From NCBI GenBank assembly GCA_016800925.1, contig JABCPU010000353.1, positions 1-64,000 of the forward strand: a stretch of DNA of 64,000 nt, written 5' to 3'. Below the pieces are notes generated by a model that ran no database searches, was not told the DNA's origin, and worked only from the letters and a program-made list of their open reading frames with translations. The translations under genes were made by a program, and so were the position numbers. Source of the DNA: Suillus spraguei (taxonomy: Eukaryota; Basidiomycota; Agaricomycetes; Boletales; Suillaceae). This document shows positions 1 through 11,439 of this stretch, one piece after another. Position 1 is the stretch's first letter; each line of letters opens with the position of its first letter.

Positions 1-3000
1 TGTCTGATTCATCTCAGCACGTTATAAAATTCTGACGAAACAAATGGATTACCGGATATCATACCCAAAGGTTTCAGCTCAAATCGGAAAAAAAGGTGTC
101 ATCCCATGATTCATCTACAACAGCCTCTCCCCACACCCATGCATCACCAAAGTGCTTCAAGCTTGACATACATAGCTTGGATGTGCACTTCGCAGCGCCT
201 CTTGAGTTCGTTTAGCTCTATGTGAAATCTATCAGCCCAAACAGCCAAGATCCCCTGCGTTAGTTCGATACCACATGAATTTAAGATTGGTCAGGTGACG
301 AGTCTTGCAGCGATGGGTTGAGTAGCTTCCAAGGGACCTGAGGTATTCATGATCATTGAACGCAGACCTAGGTAAGACTTCATTAATCTTCTGTGAGTTA
401 GCCGACGCCTGCGCAATATTCAGAATCTTTGCAATTGTGCCAGGATGCCTTTCGTGAGATCGTTAGGCACAAGGTCCTTTTGTGTTCGATGGCCGCTATA
501 GTAACGCCCAACAATTGGCTCAGGCTATCATCCTGCGACTCCTCGGTTTCAGGAACGGTTGTTTTTGAGCCCTGATGAATCAGATATACGGTAATTTCTT
601 AGATACCTGCCTTCTCACCTTTAATTTTTTGGACCATCCGAGTTCTGTCGTCGTAATTTTAAATGGCATCGCATGGGTTCGTGGCAGGTTTCAGTCACCT
701 AACGAGCGCCTCCGCGTACTAGAACTGAGAAACCGCACGGCTTGGTGCATAACCTACTAGAACTATCAGAGAGGAATACCCAGTTGTCACATCATTGATA
801 CCCCACGCTCATGTTCACGTCGCGTTTCACAGTACGAGTTAAATAATACCATCACTGCCTACACCCGAAGTGCGTAGTTATACGTTGGGTACATTCGTAT
901 ACTTTTTTTGCCCTCGATGATACTAATGCAATAAAAAGTCTCCGAGCTCCTAGCTTGTTTTCACCCTAACTTGCTAAGTTCGTTCTCACATCACTTCAAT
1001 AATTGAGCCCTGAAGCAAACACTTATCATCATGTCAGCTTTTGTCAGGTACTATGTCAGGGCAGGGTATGTCGGGGCTCATTGTTGAAAGGGTTGTGAAA
1101 GGGTAATGCAACTATATTCATATCAGGCTGAGTAAATTATTGAGTGATGTTGCCGTTGACGGTCACAGCGCCGCTGGTTGCAGCAGGAACACTACCAGTG
1201 TCACGGTTGCAGGTACGCACCACGGTACTTATAAGTCGACGACTGCTTGCTGCAGACTTCTATTTACCCACTGTGCTACTCGAAATGTCAGTCCCGGACT
1301 TCATTGGTTTACAGTTAGCCAAGGTATCAATTCATCGCGATTTTTATCCAAGTTTTTCTCTAATGTCTCTGATTATTGAAGTGCACTAATGGTGAGGTCT
1401 GGCTGATGAGAATTCTATCGTTATTCACGACTCTCCAAGTCGCTGCATTAGCGATCTTAGTAAGTTGTGTCTCTTCAGTCTCATTATAGCTCTAGTGTAC
1501 TATGACCAGGTTTATGACTACTTTATCACCTTAAACTCTGAAGTTAGACAAATCTGCTACCCATATCTCGAGTCGCTGCTGATTTTTGTTGTAGGTCCAG
1601 TGGATCTGGGGACGGAAGTGGGGAATCATTCGGATTGCCTTTACAATTTCACGATATGCACCTATTGCTGGTGCGCTTATGACCTCATACTGTAAGTGCA
1701 ACCGGGTGCGCGCAGCTACGCTAATTCTTAACCAGCCGCTTTCAAAACATGGGGGATGCAAGATGTGAGGACACCTTTGGTCTATGCAGCGCCAGTTGCA
1801 ACTCACATCAACATGTAGTGTACAGCTTTTAACGATGCCACAAATGGTTACTAGTCCGCATAGCTCATGACATGACTTTGAAATGACATTTTACAGGCAT
1901 GCATTTCTTGGGCTTCATTGCCTCGGAAGGTTGGCTTTCGTACACCACATTACAACATAAATTTACACTCGCACAACAGGTTTATTGATTTGCAGGGTCT
2001 ACGCCTTCTCTGGCAAACAAAAGGCTTGTCTTATCAGTCTTCTCTCCTTTGGTTCGGTAAAATGATATTTCTATTTTCCCGTGCGCTACTGACCCGTATG
2101 GCGCAGGTTATCTTGGTGGCTTCTGTGATTCTAAGTGCTGCCCCCATCATTTAAACATCTCAGGCCCGGGGTGAGGTCTCAAGGCTCACTCCTTGATTTC
2201 AGTATTCATCTCCTTTTCAGTCCCCCACCTTGCATGTTTGAGGGATCTCGTAGGAGTGCCCTCCCATACGCACTATTGACGTTCTTCGAGATAGGTGAGG
2301 CGACTCGATACCGGTTCAAAGTTCCTTTCTGGATAATCCACTTTTAGTTCTCATGTCCGTCACTGTATTTTTGAGATATCGACACTATTTTGGGCTCTCA
2401 TACTGCGCTAGTGGAGATTATCTATCGTGATGGGCTACTCTACATATTCTGCATCATGAGTATGAACGCCATTGTCACTGTCACCATTGATTTCGTGCTG
2501 ATATCTTTGTAGTGATGTCTACTGGCAACGTGATTGTTACCGCCGTGTTGCCTGTGAGTTCTTCCTTTGTTACCGTCAACCTCGAAGAATTGAGTATACC
2601 TCATAGCTCTCGTACCACGAGTTGCTAAACATGTTAGTCTGAGCAGGCATATCGGTAGATATATATTATCGAAAGCTCACATTCCTCATTTCAGACCTCA
2701 GATGGTTACGCACAGCGTTCTTGCCTCTCGAATACTATTCAATCTTCAAGCGAATAGGGAGACTTACCAATTGACGAATTCAATAGAATTGCTATCCCTT
2801 CCACACGAATTCCAAGCGCAGCCTGGAGGGAGTATGATAGCTGACCCGTCAGACGAAGTTTAGACCTGCCGATAGTTCTGTGAGTCGCAGATAGCGCTTG
2901 TCATTTTCATTTTTGTTTGCTGACTGCTCGCCCCTTTCAACTTGTATTTTTGTATTGTAGTGGTGAGTTACTCTACTACTCAGGTTCACGCGTTCTCTAT

Positions 3001-3050
3001 GCTAACAATCACATCCACGCAGAAGTCTTTTTTAAAACACAAATACCCTG
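1..3050. other. no gene recognised
   Basis: Only short open frames are present (under 100 codons), with no recognisable domain, no coherent exon chain and no matching flanking repeats. Base composition is mixed and not satellite-like. It may be intergenic sequence or an old, unrecognisable transposon. I saw no tRNA or rRNA signature, but I did not fold the sequence systematically. Confidence 0.5.
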
Positions 3051-3670
3051 ATTTATTATTATTTAGGGCCTGGGATTTCTGAGACCCTGCCCCCGACATC
3101 GAACTTCGTTGCATATATGTATGTTCTGTTGTATATGAGCGAACATGTATTGCAGAAGTTTTTCTCATCCAATGAGCCACTGGCCTGGTGGAGAAGTTTG
3201 TGGGGGCTACTGCGATCTGCAGTGAAGTCGAATGCTGCGAAGCTAGGATTCATATCGCCCACGGCTACGAATAGCCTAGGACATGAGACGACGGGGGAAC
3301 ATTTTCCCCATGTTGAACAAACATGGAATATGCATTCTGTGCCAGAGTCAGTCGGTATCCGTCGCGTCCTCGTCTGCAACGAGAATGCGATCTCGTTCCA
3401 TTCGTCCAGCCATGATAAGTATCCAGCGGTTGTAAGAATCTTGCTTGAGGTCGTGCGTCAGTACATGCTTGCATGGACAAGCTATTAGTCCCATAAACTA
3501 TCGACATTGCATCAACCCTATGTGCACTTTGTACAACAAGAAGTACATCTTTCACGTTCGATCACAATACAAACAGCCCATGATGCTATATGAATACATC
3601 TTAAAAGGATAGTTATCCATTAATTCCGATACATTAGATTGTATAATTATCCATTGTCCAACCTGGATGT

Positions 3671-3771
3671 ATCCTGCGCGCGAATCACCAGGTGCCTTCT
3701 CGGTACTTGCCATGCTTACACATCCTGCGTGCGAATCACCAGGTACCTTCTCGATACTTGCCATGCTTACA
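3671..3771. repeat. two tandem copies of a 51 bp unit
   Basis: A 51 bp block beginning ATCCTGCG is repeated back to back at 3671-3721 and 3722-3771 with a few substitutions (for example GGTGCC versus GGTACC). It lies in non-coding sequence. No function is apparent. Confidence 0.85.
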
Positions 3772-3843
3772 AACCACCACCCAACCAGGGGTTGAATAGC
3801 AGAAAGGGTACATATTTTCCTCCTTCCAGTGGCATCAATAGAA

Positions 3844-3920
3844 GTTGATTGGCAATAGCTTACTTCAGCGGCCAGATCTCGATACCTCATGATCTGGGGC
3901 ATTGTTAATTGCCAATCAAC
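3844..3920. repeat. 13 bp perfect inverted repeat
   Basis: GTTGATTGGCAAT at 3844-3856 recurs as its reverse complement ATTGCCAATCAAC at 3908-3920, about 50 bp apart. It could form a hairpin or be the termini of a tiny MITE. No target duplication was seen. Confidence 0.7.
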
Positions 3921-4059
3921 TGTCATATGAGCTCATACACCTTGAAAAATGTTCTCTAAGTCCAAATTCTCACGGTTACAGCCTACTAACCACTTAGCTG
4001 CTCAGGTCAAAATTTTCAACCATGAACATCACGTGATTGCGTCAACTCGATCAACTTTT

Positions 4060-4129
4060 CAACGTTCAACGTTCAACGTTCAACGTTCAACGTTCAACGT
4101 TCAACGTTCAACGTTCAACGTTCAATGTT
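4060..4129. repeat. heptamer microsatellite (CAACGTT)n
   Basis: Nine perfect back-to-back copies of CAACGTT are followed by one CAATGTT variant. The variant differs from the unit by a C to T change at its CpG. The array is non-coding. Confidence 0.95.
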
Positions 4130-4381
4130 CAACACTCCTCCCACCCTACTCCTCCTGCCTCTATAACCCACTGCCTACCAGATTACATTTCTCTTATATT
4201 CTAGATTTTTTCTGCCATTTTGGTGTACCAGCAGACACTGGCAGTACCTCCACTAGGTGCTGCCGCGCCTGTCTCCATTATGACACTCACAATTAAAATT
4301 ATTTTATGCATTTAAAAGCCGTTCAGATTCAATTTGTAGAATTTTTTGTAGTGTGACTCAAGCGAACAATTTAAGAATCTA

Positions 4382-5343
4382 CTACAGTCAACTTGCTCAT
4401 AATGTATAGCAATGGGAACAGCCCTTTTTCTATACAATATGAGACATATACACTACCAAATAATTCCCATGGTGCGCACTGCTTGCCCATGGTCCAGAAG
4501 TCAATACATTCAGCGAGTACAACATCAGAATGGTATGCTATTTGGTATTCCAGAATTTGTCCAATGTAGCCTGCTTCGCATTCTGCAACTCCTCACACTG
4601 TAGTGCTGCTCAAAATGCACAAAGTTTGTGAACAAGATCGAGTGAAGAATCAGCACCAACTCGTGCAATACATGCCGCCTCAAGCTTTTCGCACAGTAGA
4701 ATCAGTTCAATAGCACAGACCTTGGGTGGATCATCCTCATCCTCATCATCTGATTCCACTTCAACCAGCTCCCCACTCCTGATTGCTTGCCGGCACTGAA
4801 TTTCTGCAACAATTGCATCGTCATCTTCATAAGCAGTTACTTCCCCAACATTCTTCTCTTCTTGAGGATCGAGAATCTCATCAGCAGTCAGTGGTGCACC
4901 AATGATCTGTCTCCGTGTTGTAAGCTCCTCTATAGACTTCATCAATTCATGTTCGAGAGTATTGAGCTGAGGTGCCTTGGGGAGAGGCAGAATTTTGACA
5001 ATGAGCCCAGTTCTTTGACATGCAGCTGATGCATTTCCGCTTGTATGGGGCAAGTTTTGGATGTAACTGGCATTTCTTGGGGCTGCGCACCATTGGGATT
5101 AGAATAACTATAAATTAGTCATCTTACACTGTTGTTATGCATTAACCTCCAGCGACTCAGCAGTAGTCCTACTCAGTACAGACTATATATCATAATGTAT
5201 ATCAGACCTTCAAAGGCTATACATTATACATTATACAATTTTCTGGGCGTCTACCTGCATACCATGACGGGAACTGCCAAAAGTCGATACAATATGAGAT
5301 TTATACACTACTAATGTATACATTATGAGCAAGTTGACTGTAG
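4382..5343. mobile_element. internally deleted pogo/Tigger-like DNA transposon with TA target duplication
   Basis: The ends carry a perfect inverted repeat of about 27 bp beginning CTACAGTCAACTTGCTCAT; with the flanking TA (4380-4381 and 5344-5345) the match is 29 bp. A TA target site and a TIR starting near CAGTCAAC are typical of the Tc1/mariner superfamily, especially pogo/Fot/Tigger elements. At 962 bp it is too short for a full transposase, but it retains the C-terminal coding part (4538-5053, minus). It is therefore a deletion derivative that must have been mobilised in trans. The 27 bp ends are still identical, which suggests a fairly recent move. Confidence 0.8.
4538..5053 (-). pseudogene. 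C-terminal remnant of a pogo/Tigger (CENP-B-like DDE) transposase
   Basis: The open frame encodes about 147 residues: a region containing NTLEHELMKSIEELTTRR, a very acidic stretch (VESDDEDEDDPP), then a helix ending LVHKLCAF. After an in-frame TGA at 4610-4612 the frame continues to EELQNAKQATLDKFW before TAG at 4538. An acidic linker followed by a tail close to AKQxTLDxFW is how many fungal CENP-B-like DDE transposases end. The catalytic domain and DNA-binding domain are missing, deleted along with the element's middle. The TGA replaces a position where the family usually has Arg, consistent with CGA to TGA. No activity is expected. Identification rests on the tail motif and on the surrounding TIR/TA structure. 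Confidence 0.65.
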
Positions 5344-5839
5344 TATGGATACGACTGCTGTTCACCATGACCAGCAGGTGCTGTTCTAGCTAACTTGAAG
5401 TTCTGAAGGTCCAACATTGTCACATGACCTGCTGGGGGGCAGTTGAATGTCAACACAAAGTCGTCTCAAATTGAGCTCCAAACACAATCAATATCAATAA
5501 ATGATTACACCAAAAAAATTGTATTATTTTTATACATAACAGGAGTCAAAGCAACAAACCAGTCCTACAAGACGAGACTACAAATGCTCATGACTTACCC
5601 CTTCTATATCTACATTAAGCCCTGACAGACCGGTAGTAGAAATAATAAACTTACTTGTGTTGACATGAAGGGCCTGCTGTTTGAGCTTCGCATACACATT
5701 TAAGAGTTGGCGCAGGTTGCAAGCTATCCTTGACATTATCTCCAATCAAGTTTGCAACAATATTGTGTGTGGAGGGCATGTGGACTCATCTGCTGCGATG
5801 GGAACCACTTTCAACAACGTCTGCACTCCTTTTGACAAC

Positions 5840-7676
5840 TTAGGCGGTGCGGCATGGCAAAGGCCGAGGTTGAGGGCACTCAATGTCGGGAGACATGATG
5901 GGAGGCGACATGATGGGGGGAGACATGATGGGAGGCGACATGATGGGGGGAGACACAACAGGAGGAGGCAACACATTGGGAGGAGGCGACACATTGGGAG
6001 GAGGTGACACATTGGGAGGTGACACATCAGGAGGAGGCAATGCAACAGGAGGAGGCGACACAACAGGAGGTGACACAACAGGAGGAGACACAATGGGAGG
6101 CAACACAAGAGGAGGAGGCACAACGGGAGCCAACATGATAGGCGGGCGCATGACAGGAGGCAACACAATAGTGGGAGGCATGATGGGAGGCAACATGACA
6201 GGAGGAGACATGATAGGGCGAGACACAATGGGAGGTGAGATGATGGGAGGCAACACAATGGGAGGCAACACAATGGGTGCATCTGTGAGAGGGTCAGCCA
6301 GACCTGCAGCAGGCGCACCTGGCAGAATGCCCATAGACATTTGTTGTAATCTATTGAGGTAATCATCAGACATCCAGTCCAGCTCCGCATGCTCAGCAGC
6401 ATCATAATCAATGGCCTCTGGCAGAAACAATGGCAGCAAAGAAAATTCGGCTAAGTCCGTGTTCAAAAAGGCTGTCACATGATTGATAGATGAGATATGA
6501 TGTACTACTACTACTACCAGGACCTGGTGTTATCTCACCCACATGTGCAGTTGGGCTCTTGGAGGTTCCTGTTTCCCCCTTCAACTCTGCAGCATCCACT
6601 GTTGAGTTTAAACATAGTAAGTTACATGGATATCCTTCTGAATTCCACCAGCGTGATACTTATGGTACACATGATACAGGTAATTGTGAAATGGTGCAAT
6701 AATCTTGCTTTCAAAGTCAGGGTATGGGTATGCTTGACTGAAGTCATTCCCTAGCGTTGTCTGTCCAACATGGAAACTGTTGAGGTGTGTTGAATTTTTT
6801 CCTTCAGTCATGCATAACTTCAACTCACCTCCACACATCAATCAGGCCTCCCAACTCTGCTGAGGGACCACCCACCAGGAGGCTAAATGCCAGGCCAGTG
6901 GTATCTGCAAGGCCTCTAAGGAGCTGGTTCGCAACTGCGGCCAACTTTTTAAGATTCCTGTGATTGTGAGTCAGCTTATTCAAAGACTGCCTCAGGGCAA
7001 AGTACTAACCGCTTTTGATCTTCAATGCTCCAAGTCTCCAGATGGTTTTGCATGCACTGGTTCTTCTGAGCCACAATGTACTCCTTGACTTTACTCTTAA
7101 CCTCCTCAGACTCGCCTGCATAGAGAGCCACTGTCTCCTTTTTAAGTAGGGCTACGTGCTGGCCTTTGGTGAGCAGCTGTTGCTCTTCTGCCAATTTCAG
7201 CATTTCTTGAACTGATTGTTGGATGCGGTCAGTGTAGTAAAGTTTAGAGTAAGCTTCATGTTCTTGAAGTGTGCGAGTGGGCTTTTCACTCTCAGTCATC
7301 CTTCATACCACAGCATCGAAGGTATCAGCAGCCTTTGCCTTTGCCTGTCGTCCAGCCGTCGACCCACTAAAGGTATTCTTGAAACGCATGTGCAATTTCT
7401 ATCACAACTTCAACCTCTGATAAATGTTTGGTTAGTGAGTTCACTTACACGTTTGCATGCATCAACTGCCTCATCCCATTCTTCTTTCATCAATGGTTCA
7501 ACTGTTGTACAGTAGTTGGGGCAAGGCTCTGGGAATGCATCAAACCACTGTTCATTCAGGTCCGCAAAGAAGTTGCTGAAGTTCCTGCACTCCTTGCTCA
7601 GCTTGACTGAGAATTTTTCATACCATGGTTCAAGCCATTCCTCTTGTTCTTTTGTGGTCCACTTGGGAGGCGCCAT
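5840..7676 (-). pseudogene. transposon-associated hypothetical gene with proline-rich C-terminus, disrupted
   Basis: Exons can be followed on the minus strand. One from ATG at 7676 encodes MAPPKWTTKEQEEWL and a Trp-rich N-terminus to about 7450. The next runs from about 7380 to 7010 (STAGRQAKAKAADTF, later EYIVAQKNQC). Another at about 6960-6830 encodes LADTTGLAFSLLVGGP, another at about 6775-6610 encodes FHVGQTTLGNDF, and the last runs from 6478 to 5840. The N-terminus resembles lineage-specific Agaricomycete proteins often found inside or beside DNA transposons; the gene at 27034-28893 is a distant relative. An in-frame TGA at 7303-7305, where CGA would fit, interrupts it. The last exon is dominated by PPI/PPV-SPP repeats. 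Exon limits are approximate. Biochemical function is unknown. Confidence 0.55.
5884..6290. repeat. imperfect GGAGGCGACATGATG-type tandem repeats
   Basis: About 400 bp of short degenerate repeats built on GGGAGGCGACATGATG and GGAGGAGGCAACACA units. On the minus strand they encode the proline-rich repeat of the 5840-7676 gene (SPPIMSPP, LPPIV). The plus-strand Gly/Met-rich frame is a shadow of this repeat. Confidence 0.85.
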
Positions 7677-7699
7677 CTAATTCTGTGTGGGAAATATAT

Positions 7700-8520
7700 T
7701 AACATGTTCATTTTTGCAGCATACACATACATTTGACTGGGGATTGTGCCGTTGAAGGTAAGTGGAGACAAAATTGATAGAGCAGTGAAGTGTAGACTTA
7801 ATGGGCATGCATTAGGTCTGACAGCCATTGAGTTTGCCATTGGACTATAATTCACTGTTGGACCATAATTCAAATCTTAGATTTGCTGTAGCTGATGATT
7901 CACCTCTGACTAAAATTTAAAATCATTTTGTCCTTGTCTCTCAGTCCCACAGCAGTAAATCTCCAACATTCTCAATGCCACCAGGTTGTCCAGTCATTCA
8001 TGCCACGCCAGAGGCTAAACGTGGAGCTGAACATAAAAAATGCTGCAACTATTATGCTAGGCGAGTTCCCATTAATATTCAACTCAGAATCTATTGACAG
8101 TGTATGTTCACAGGAATAAAGTAAGTATCAATTTGAAATGTTGGCTTGCTGCATGTTGCATGCCAACAACCCACAAAGAAGACTCGCAGGCTATTGATGC
8201 AGTCAGGTCAGGTGTTGTGCATGATCTCTCCCCTGAGCTGTAAGTTTTCAATCCCTGACACATGATGGTGCTGACACTCAATTGTATGGATTTAAGTGAT
8301 ACACTATCAGATTGTCTAGGGATTGTAAGAGAGGCCAAGGACAAGTTAATTGCTCTTGCCGCAACACCTGTTGCATATGTGGAGTGTATTCTTTGTCAAT
8401 ATGTCACATCTGTCCCAAATGACTCTGATGGTGAAGTGCTGATTGATAGAAAAGATGGTGGGGATATTTCTATCATCAAGGACACCATTTGGACTGTCGA
8501 AAAAATCCATGAGAAGGCGC
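7700..8520 (+). other. possible gene fragment ending at an LTR insertion
   Basis: Two plus-strand open stretches (about 7928-8119 and 8262-8525) have coding-like composition; the second includes ATPVAYVECILCQYVTSV. I do not recognise the product. The second stretch stops where LTR-X begins at 8521, so whatever gene this was appears to have been cut by that insertion. No domain can be assigned. Confidence 0.2.
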
Positions 8521-9412
8521 TGTAAAGATACAACCTAGCCTGGGCTGTAGATAAACCACTGCCTAAACTAGTATGTTAGTCTTGCGCTCCGTCTAGTCTG
8601 CTTCACTTGTAAGAACAAGAGCGTTCGACCCTAAAGGGGGATGCCTATTTAGTATGGTCAAGTTCGAGTCTAACTTATTTGCGAAACAAGCATCCAAGTC
8701 AGTGGTAGGTTGCCGCGGTCAGTGATGATACCACCGGAACTAGTGTCGTGCGTAGCGGTGCTACCATCGTCGAGATAAAGTCAGTAACAGTTGTGTCTAG
8801 CAAGCGATGTCGAGCGGTGGTCTCAGTGGTAGCGGTAAGGTTGTGAGCGGTGCAAAGAAACAGTAAAGAAGTCTGCGGTACTTTCAGCGGTAAAGTAGTG
8901 GAGCGTGAGAAGTTTAGTCAAAAGTAACAATCAAAAGTCTGGTGGTATGCCAGTGGTAACGGAGAATGAGTGTGATGTATTAACGAGCGGTGAGGAAACT
9001 CTTTAAAGACAATGTCCACTACTGGGTTGATCCAGAGCTAGACAATAATCCTGACCTATAGTACATGCAATGGTGTAAAATCAGGTACTGTATCGTGTGT
9101 GGTATGCAGTGCTTATATCCTAATTTGTATGTACTCAGAATACTCTAGGCGAGATCAGTAGCGCTGGAGTGGAGTAACTGTCATAAGTATACATAGCGCG
9201 AGGCGCTGTGGCATAAGGCAACATATAATAACGCTTGCCGTGGAATCAGTGATAATGAACAGGAAACAAACTATGCACCAAATGGAGCTATGCGGACGCA
9301 GCAAGGACATGGAAGGACATCGGTTCGTGGAACGAGGTGCGGCAGTCGGTATGGTGTGCGGTAAGCATGGGATGCCACCGGTACTGCTAAACGGGGTAAG
9401 ACGCATGTACCC
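8521..9412 (+). repeat. LTR-X, left copy (plus orientation, tail truncated)
   Basis: Begins TGTAAAGATACAACCTAG. It matches the reverse complement of 17045-17608 closely and, more divergently, the solo LTR at 45430-46354. The 45430 copy ends in CTACA, and no such end occurs before element A begins at 9413, so this copy is 3'-truncated. LTR-X is unrelated to the LTR of elements A and B. It contains many short AGCGGTA-like motifs. Confidence 0.75.
9408..9412. other. 5 bp target-site duplication (left) of element A
   Basis: TACCC lies immediately left of the element A LTR and is repeated at 17040-17044 immediately right of it. A 5 bp duplication is typical of Ty3-type integrases. Confidence 0.9.
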
Positions 9413-9886
9413 TGTTACGAACTGGGGTGGCGTCACCAGCGACAGTGAAAAGACACAGACGGTCTGCTGGGAGTTCTTACAATGTTCAAAAGAGAACAAG
9501 GTGAAAGTACAAGGAACGCGTTCCGAGTACGATCAAGGGTTCAGCCTCAAGGATAAGTCCGAGAGGTATCCGCGAGAATAGAGACTAAGGCTAAGGAGTG
9601 GTTAGACTTAGAGACGATTCAAGACGACTTAGGTTGGAGACCTAAGCGAAGGAGATTCCAGGTAAAACCCAGTAAGATTAAAGTAGCGAATCTACTACAA
9701 GTACACTGTGCTTAAATAGGCCAATATGTGCGCACAGACCAAGAGGGGTGTGAGAACGTAAGTGCGTATCCAAAGAAGGAAGGCAACTATAGTACAGATG
9801 CGTTGAGCATATGAGTCAGAGTCATGTTACGTAATATACAAGGTAAGTGAAGTAGAAAATGAATAGGGGCACGTACGATTGTAACA
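9413..9886 (-). repeat. 3' LTR of element A
   Basis: Reads TGTTACAATCG to TTCGTAACA on the minus strand, with TG..CA ends. It matches 16567-17039 except for GACGATTC versus GATGATTC, GTGCGCAC versus GTGCACAC, and one G in a G run. Element B's LTR (41771-42246) is a diverged homologue in the opposite orientation and has CpG at both variable positions, so CpG is ancestral. Confidence 0.95.
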
Positions 9887-9889
9887 TTA

Positions 9890-9899
9890 CCCCCTTTTT
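9890..9899 (-). promoter_or_regulatory. polypurine tract of element A
   Basis: On the minus strand AAAAAGGGGG lies three bases upstream of the 3' LTR. This is the expected place for the RNase H-resistant primer of plus-strand DNA synthesis. Confidence 0.85.
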
Positions 9900-9918
9900 A
9901 CATGTAAAGTCACCGACT

Positions 9919-11386
9919 TTACTCATCTTGGTTCGCATAGTAAACGGGATCATCACTGAACTCGTAGTCTTCATCAGCAAATGATCCGCTCATCATATAC
10001 TTGGCTTCTTCAAGACCAGCGCGGCGTTTAGAGTCCCTCTTCTTCTCTGCCTGAATATGTTCATCGTCGAGCTGTTTCTCCCAAGCATGAAGTGCGTCAT
10101 AGAATCCTTCATCCTTCCAAGTTAACTCGAAAGGAGGGGGTCCAACTCGGTGAGGACAATAAAGGGATAAGTGGGTAGGCGACCAATATCTGCAAACCTT
10201 GCACTGATATTCCGCACAATTCTTTTGACGATGTCCTAACAATCCACAGATGCGGCACTTCATATTCTCGTCAGGGTTGGAGTAGGTCTTGCGTAAGGGA
10301 GACGGAGAAATGATGGGCGTAGGGCTAGTGGACCTGGCGCGCTTCTTCCCCTTATTCTTCCTCATACGTTTTAAGGCAAAAGTATTGGCTCGCTTAAGTT
10401 GCGCTTGCTGAGCAGGGGATAGAGTGTATGCCGACGTAGGGAGATCCGGGGTGACATCTCGTTCAGCGATTGTAAGGAGTTCGGCTGATGAAGAAGGAGA
10501 AGTGATACCAAAGTCTTTTACTAAGACTGGTGAGACGGGATCCATAGGACCGAATGACGGTGGGATAGACATAGGGGGTGGATATGAAGGTCGCGAAGTC
10601 GAGGACCGAGTGTTACCAGCTTGGTGGCAGGGATACCTAGTAACTTAGCGGCCTCGCACTGTTCCTTTGTGCAAGGTTCATACAGCCAATCAGGGCAATC
10701 GAGAGAGGTCACGACGGGAGGTGATGAAGTTGACTGTGCAATAGGAGATGGGGTTCTAGGAGACGCAAGGTCATCTTGCGTTTGTTGTAAGTCAACGATG
10801 GCTTCTTCTACTAGGTTTCTGGCTGCTCTGGTTTCAGCGACTGATTGCTGGATGGTATTGACAACTGTGTCGGTGAGTTGCCCAATTTCTTGCACAGCAG
10901 TGTATAGGCCAGCAAAGGCGTCAAGATTAGAATAGTTACGCGAAGGAGCGGGTGCTGGAACAGGAAGAGGCGTATCTCTTTGCGGAGAGGGAGGTCGAGC
11001 AACGCCTGCTCGACGTTCGGCAATGATGTGAATAGCTTCTTCAACATCATTTTTAAAAGAATCGGAAGCAACAGCATAGCGTAAGCACGAATGCGTTTTT
11101 GGAGATGAATGAAACGGTGACGGAGTGTGAGTTCGGTAGTTTCTTTAGCAGTGGCTTCGATAAGGGCTGCTGTGCGGATGATATTAACGAGGAGTAAGGC
11201 GGGGAAAGCGCCTCGTTCTGTAAGAATTCTTTCGATTTCAAGGGCATGTCCCTCGCAGAGAATGGCAGCTTCGATGTAAGAGGTGTTGTCGATTTCAGTG
11301 GTAAGATTTCTGTAATTTTCGGCTTCAGAGTCGGAGTCATTGTTGGCGGCAGTGACGGGAGTAATGTAGGCAGTGGGGAAAGACAT
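9919..11386 (-). CDS. extra post-pol ORF with a cysteine/histidine zinc-knuckle-like cluster
   Basis: It starts 54 bp after the pol stop with MSFPTAYITPVTAANN and ends at 9919, just before the polypurine tract. The coding signal runs through three frames joined by apparent single-base shifts near 11060 and 10615, giving about 489 codons. The N-terminal part is helical and acidic. The middle is Pro/Ser-rich (PPSPQRDTPLPVPAPAP). Near the C-terminus is CRICGLLGHRQKNC followed by CKVCRYWSPTHLSLYC, that is, a C-x2-C-x4-H-x4-C zinc knuckle plus a second Cys/His pair. The tail is acidic. Standard Ty3 elements have no gene here. It may bind nucleic acid, act as a second nucleocapsid-like protein, or be an acquired gene. 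It is not an envelope: no signal peptide or membrane segment is visible. Confidence 0.7.
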
Positions 11387-11439
11387 TTCGATACAGATAG
11401 TTGATCAAGTGCTAGTGCGGTTGATTGACTGGGGAATAA

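Noticed and set aside
5883..6362. Gly/Met-rich plus-strand ORF (GGDMMGG repeats)
   Set aside because: Antisense of the proline-rich exon of the minus-strand gene. Low complexity keeps both frames open.
9919..11386. Envelope gene after pol
   Set aside because: No signal peptide, membrane segment or cleavage site; it has zinc-knuckle cysteines instead.
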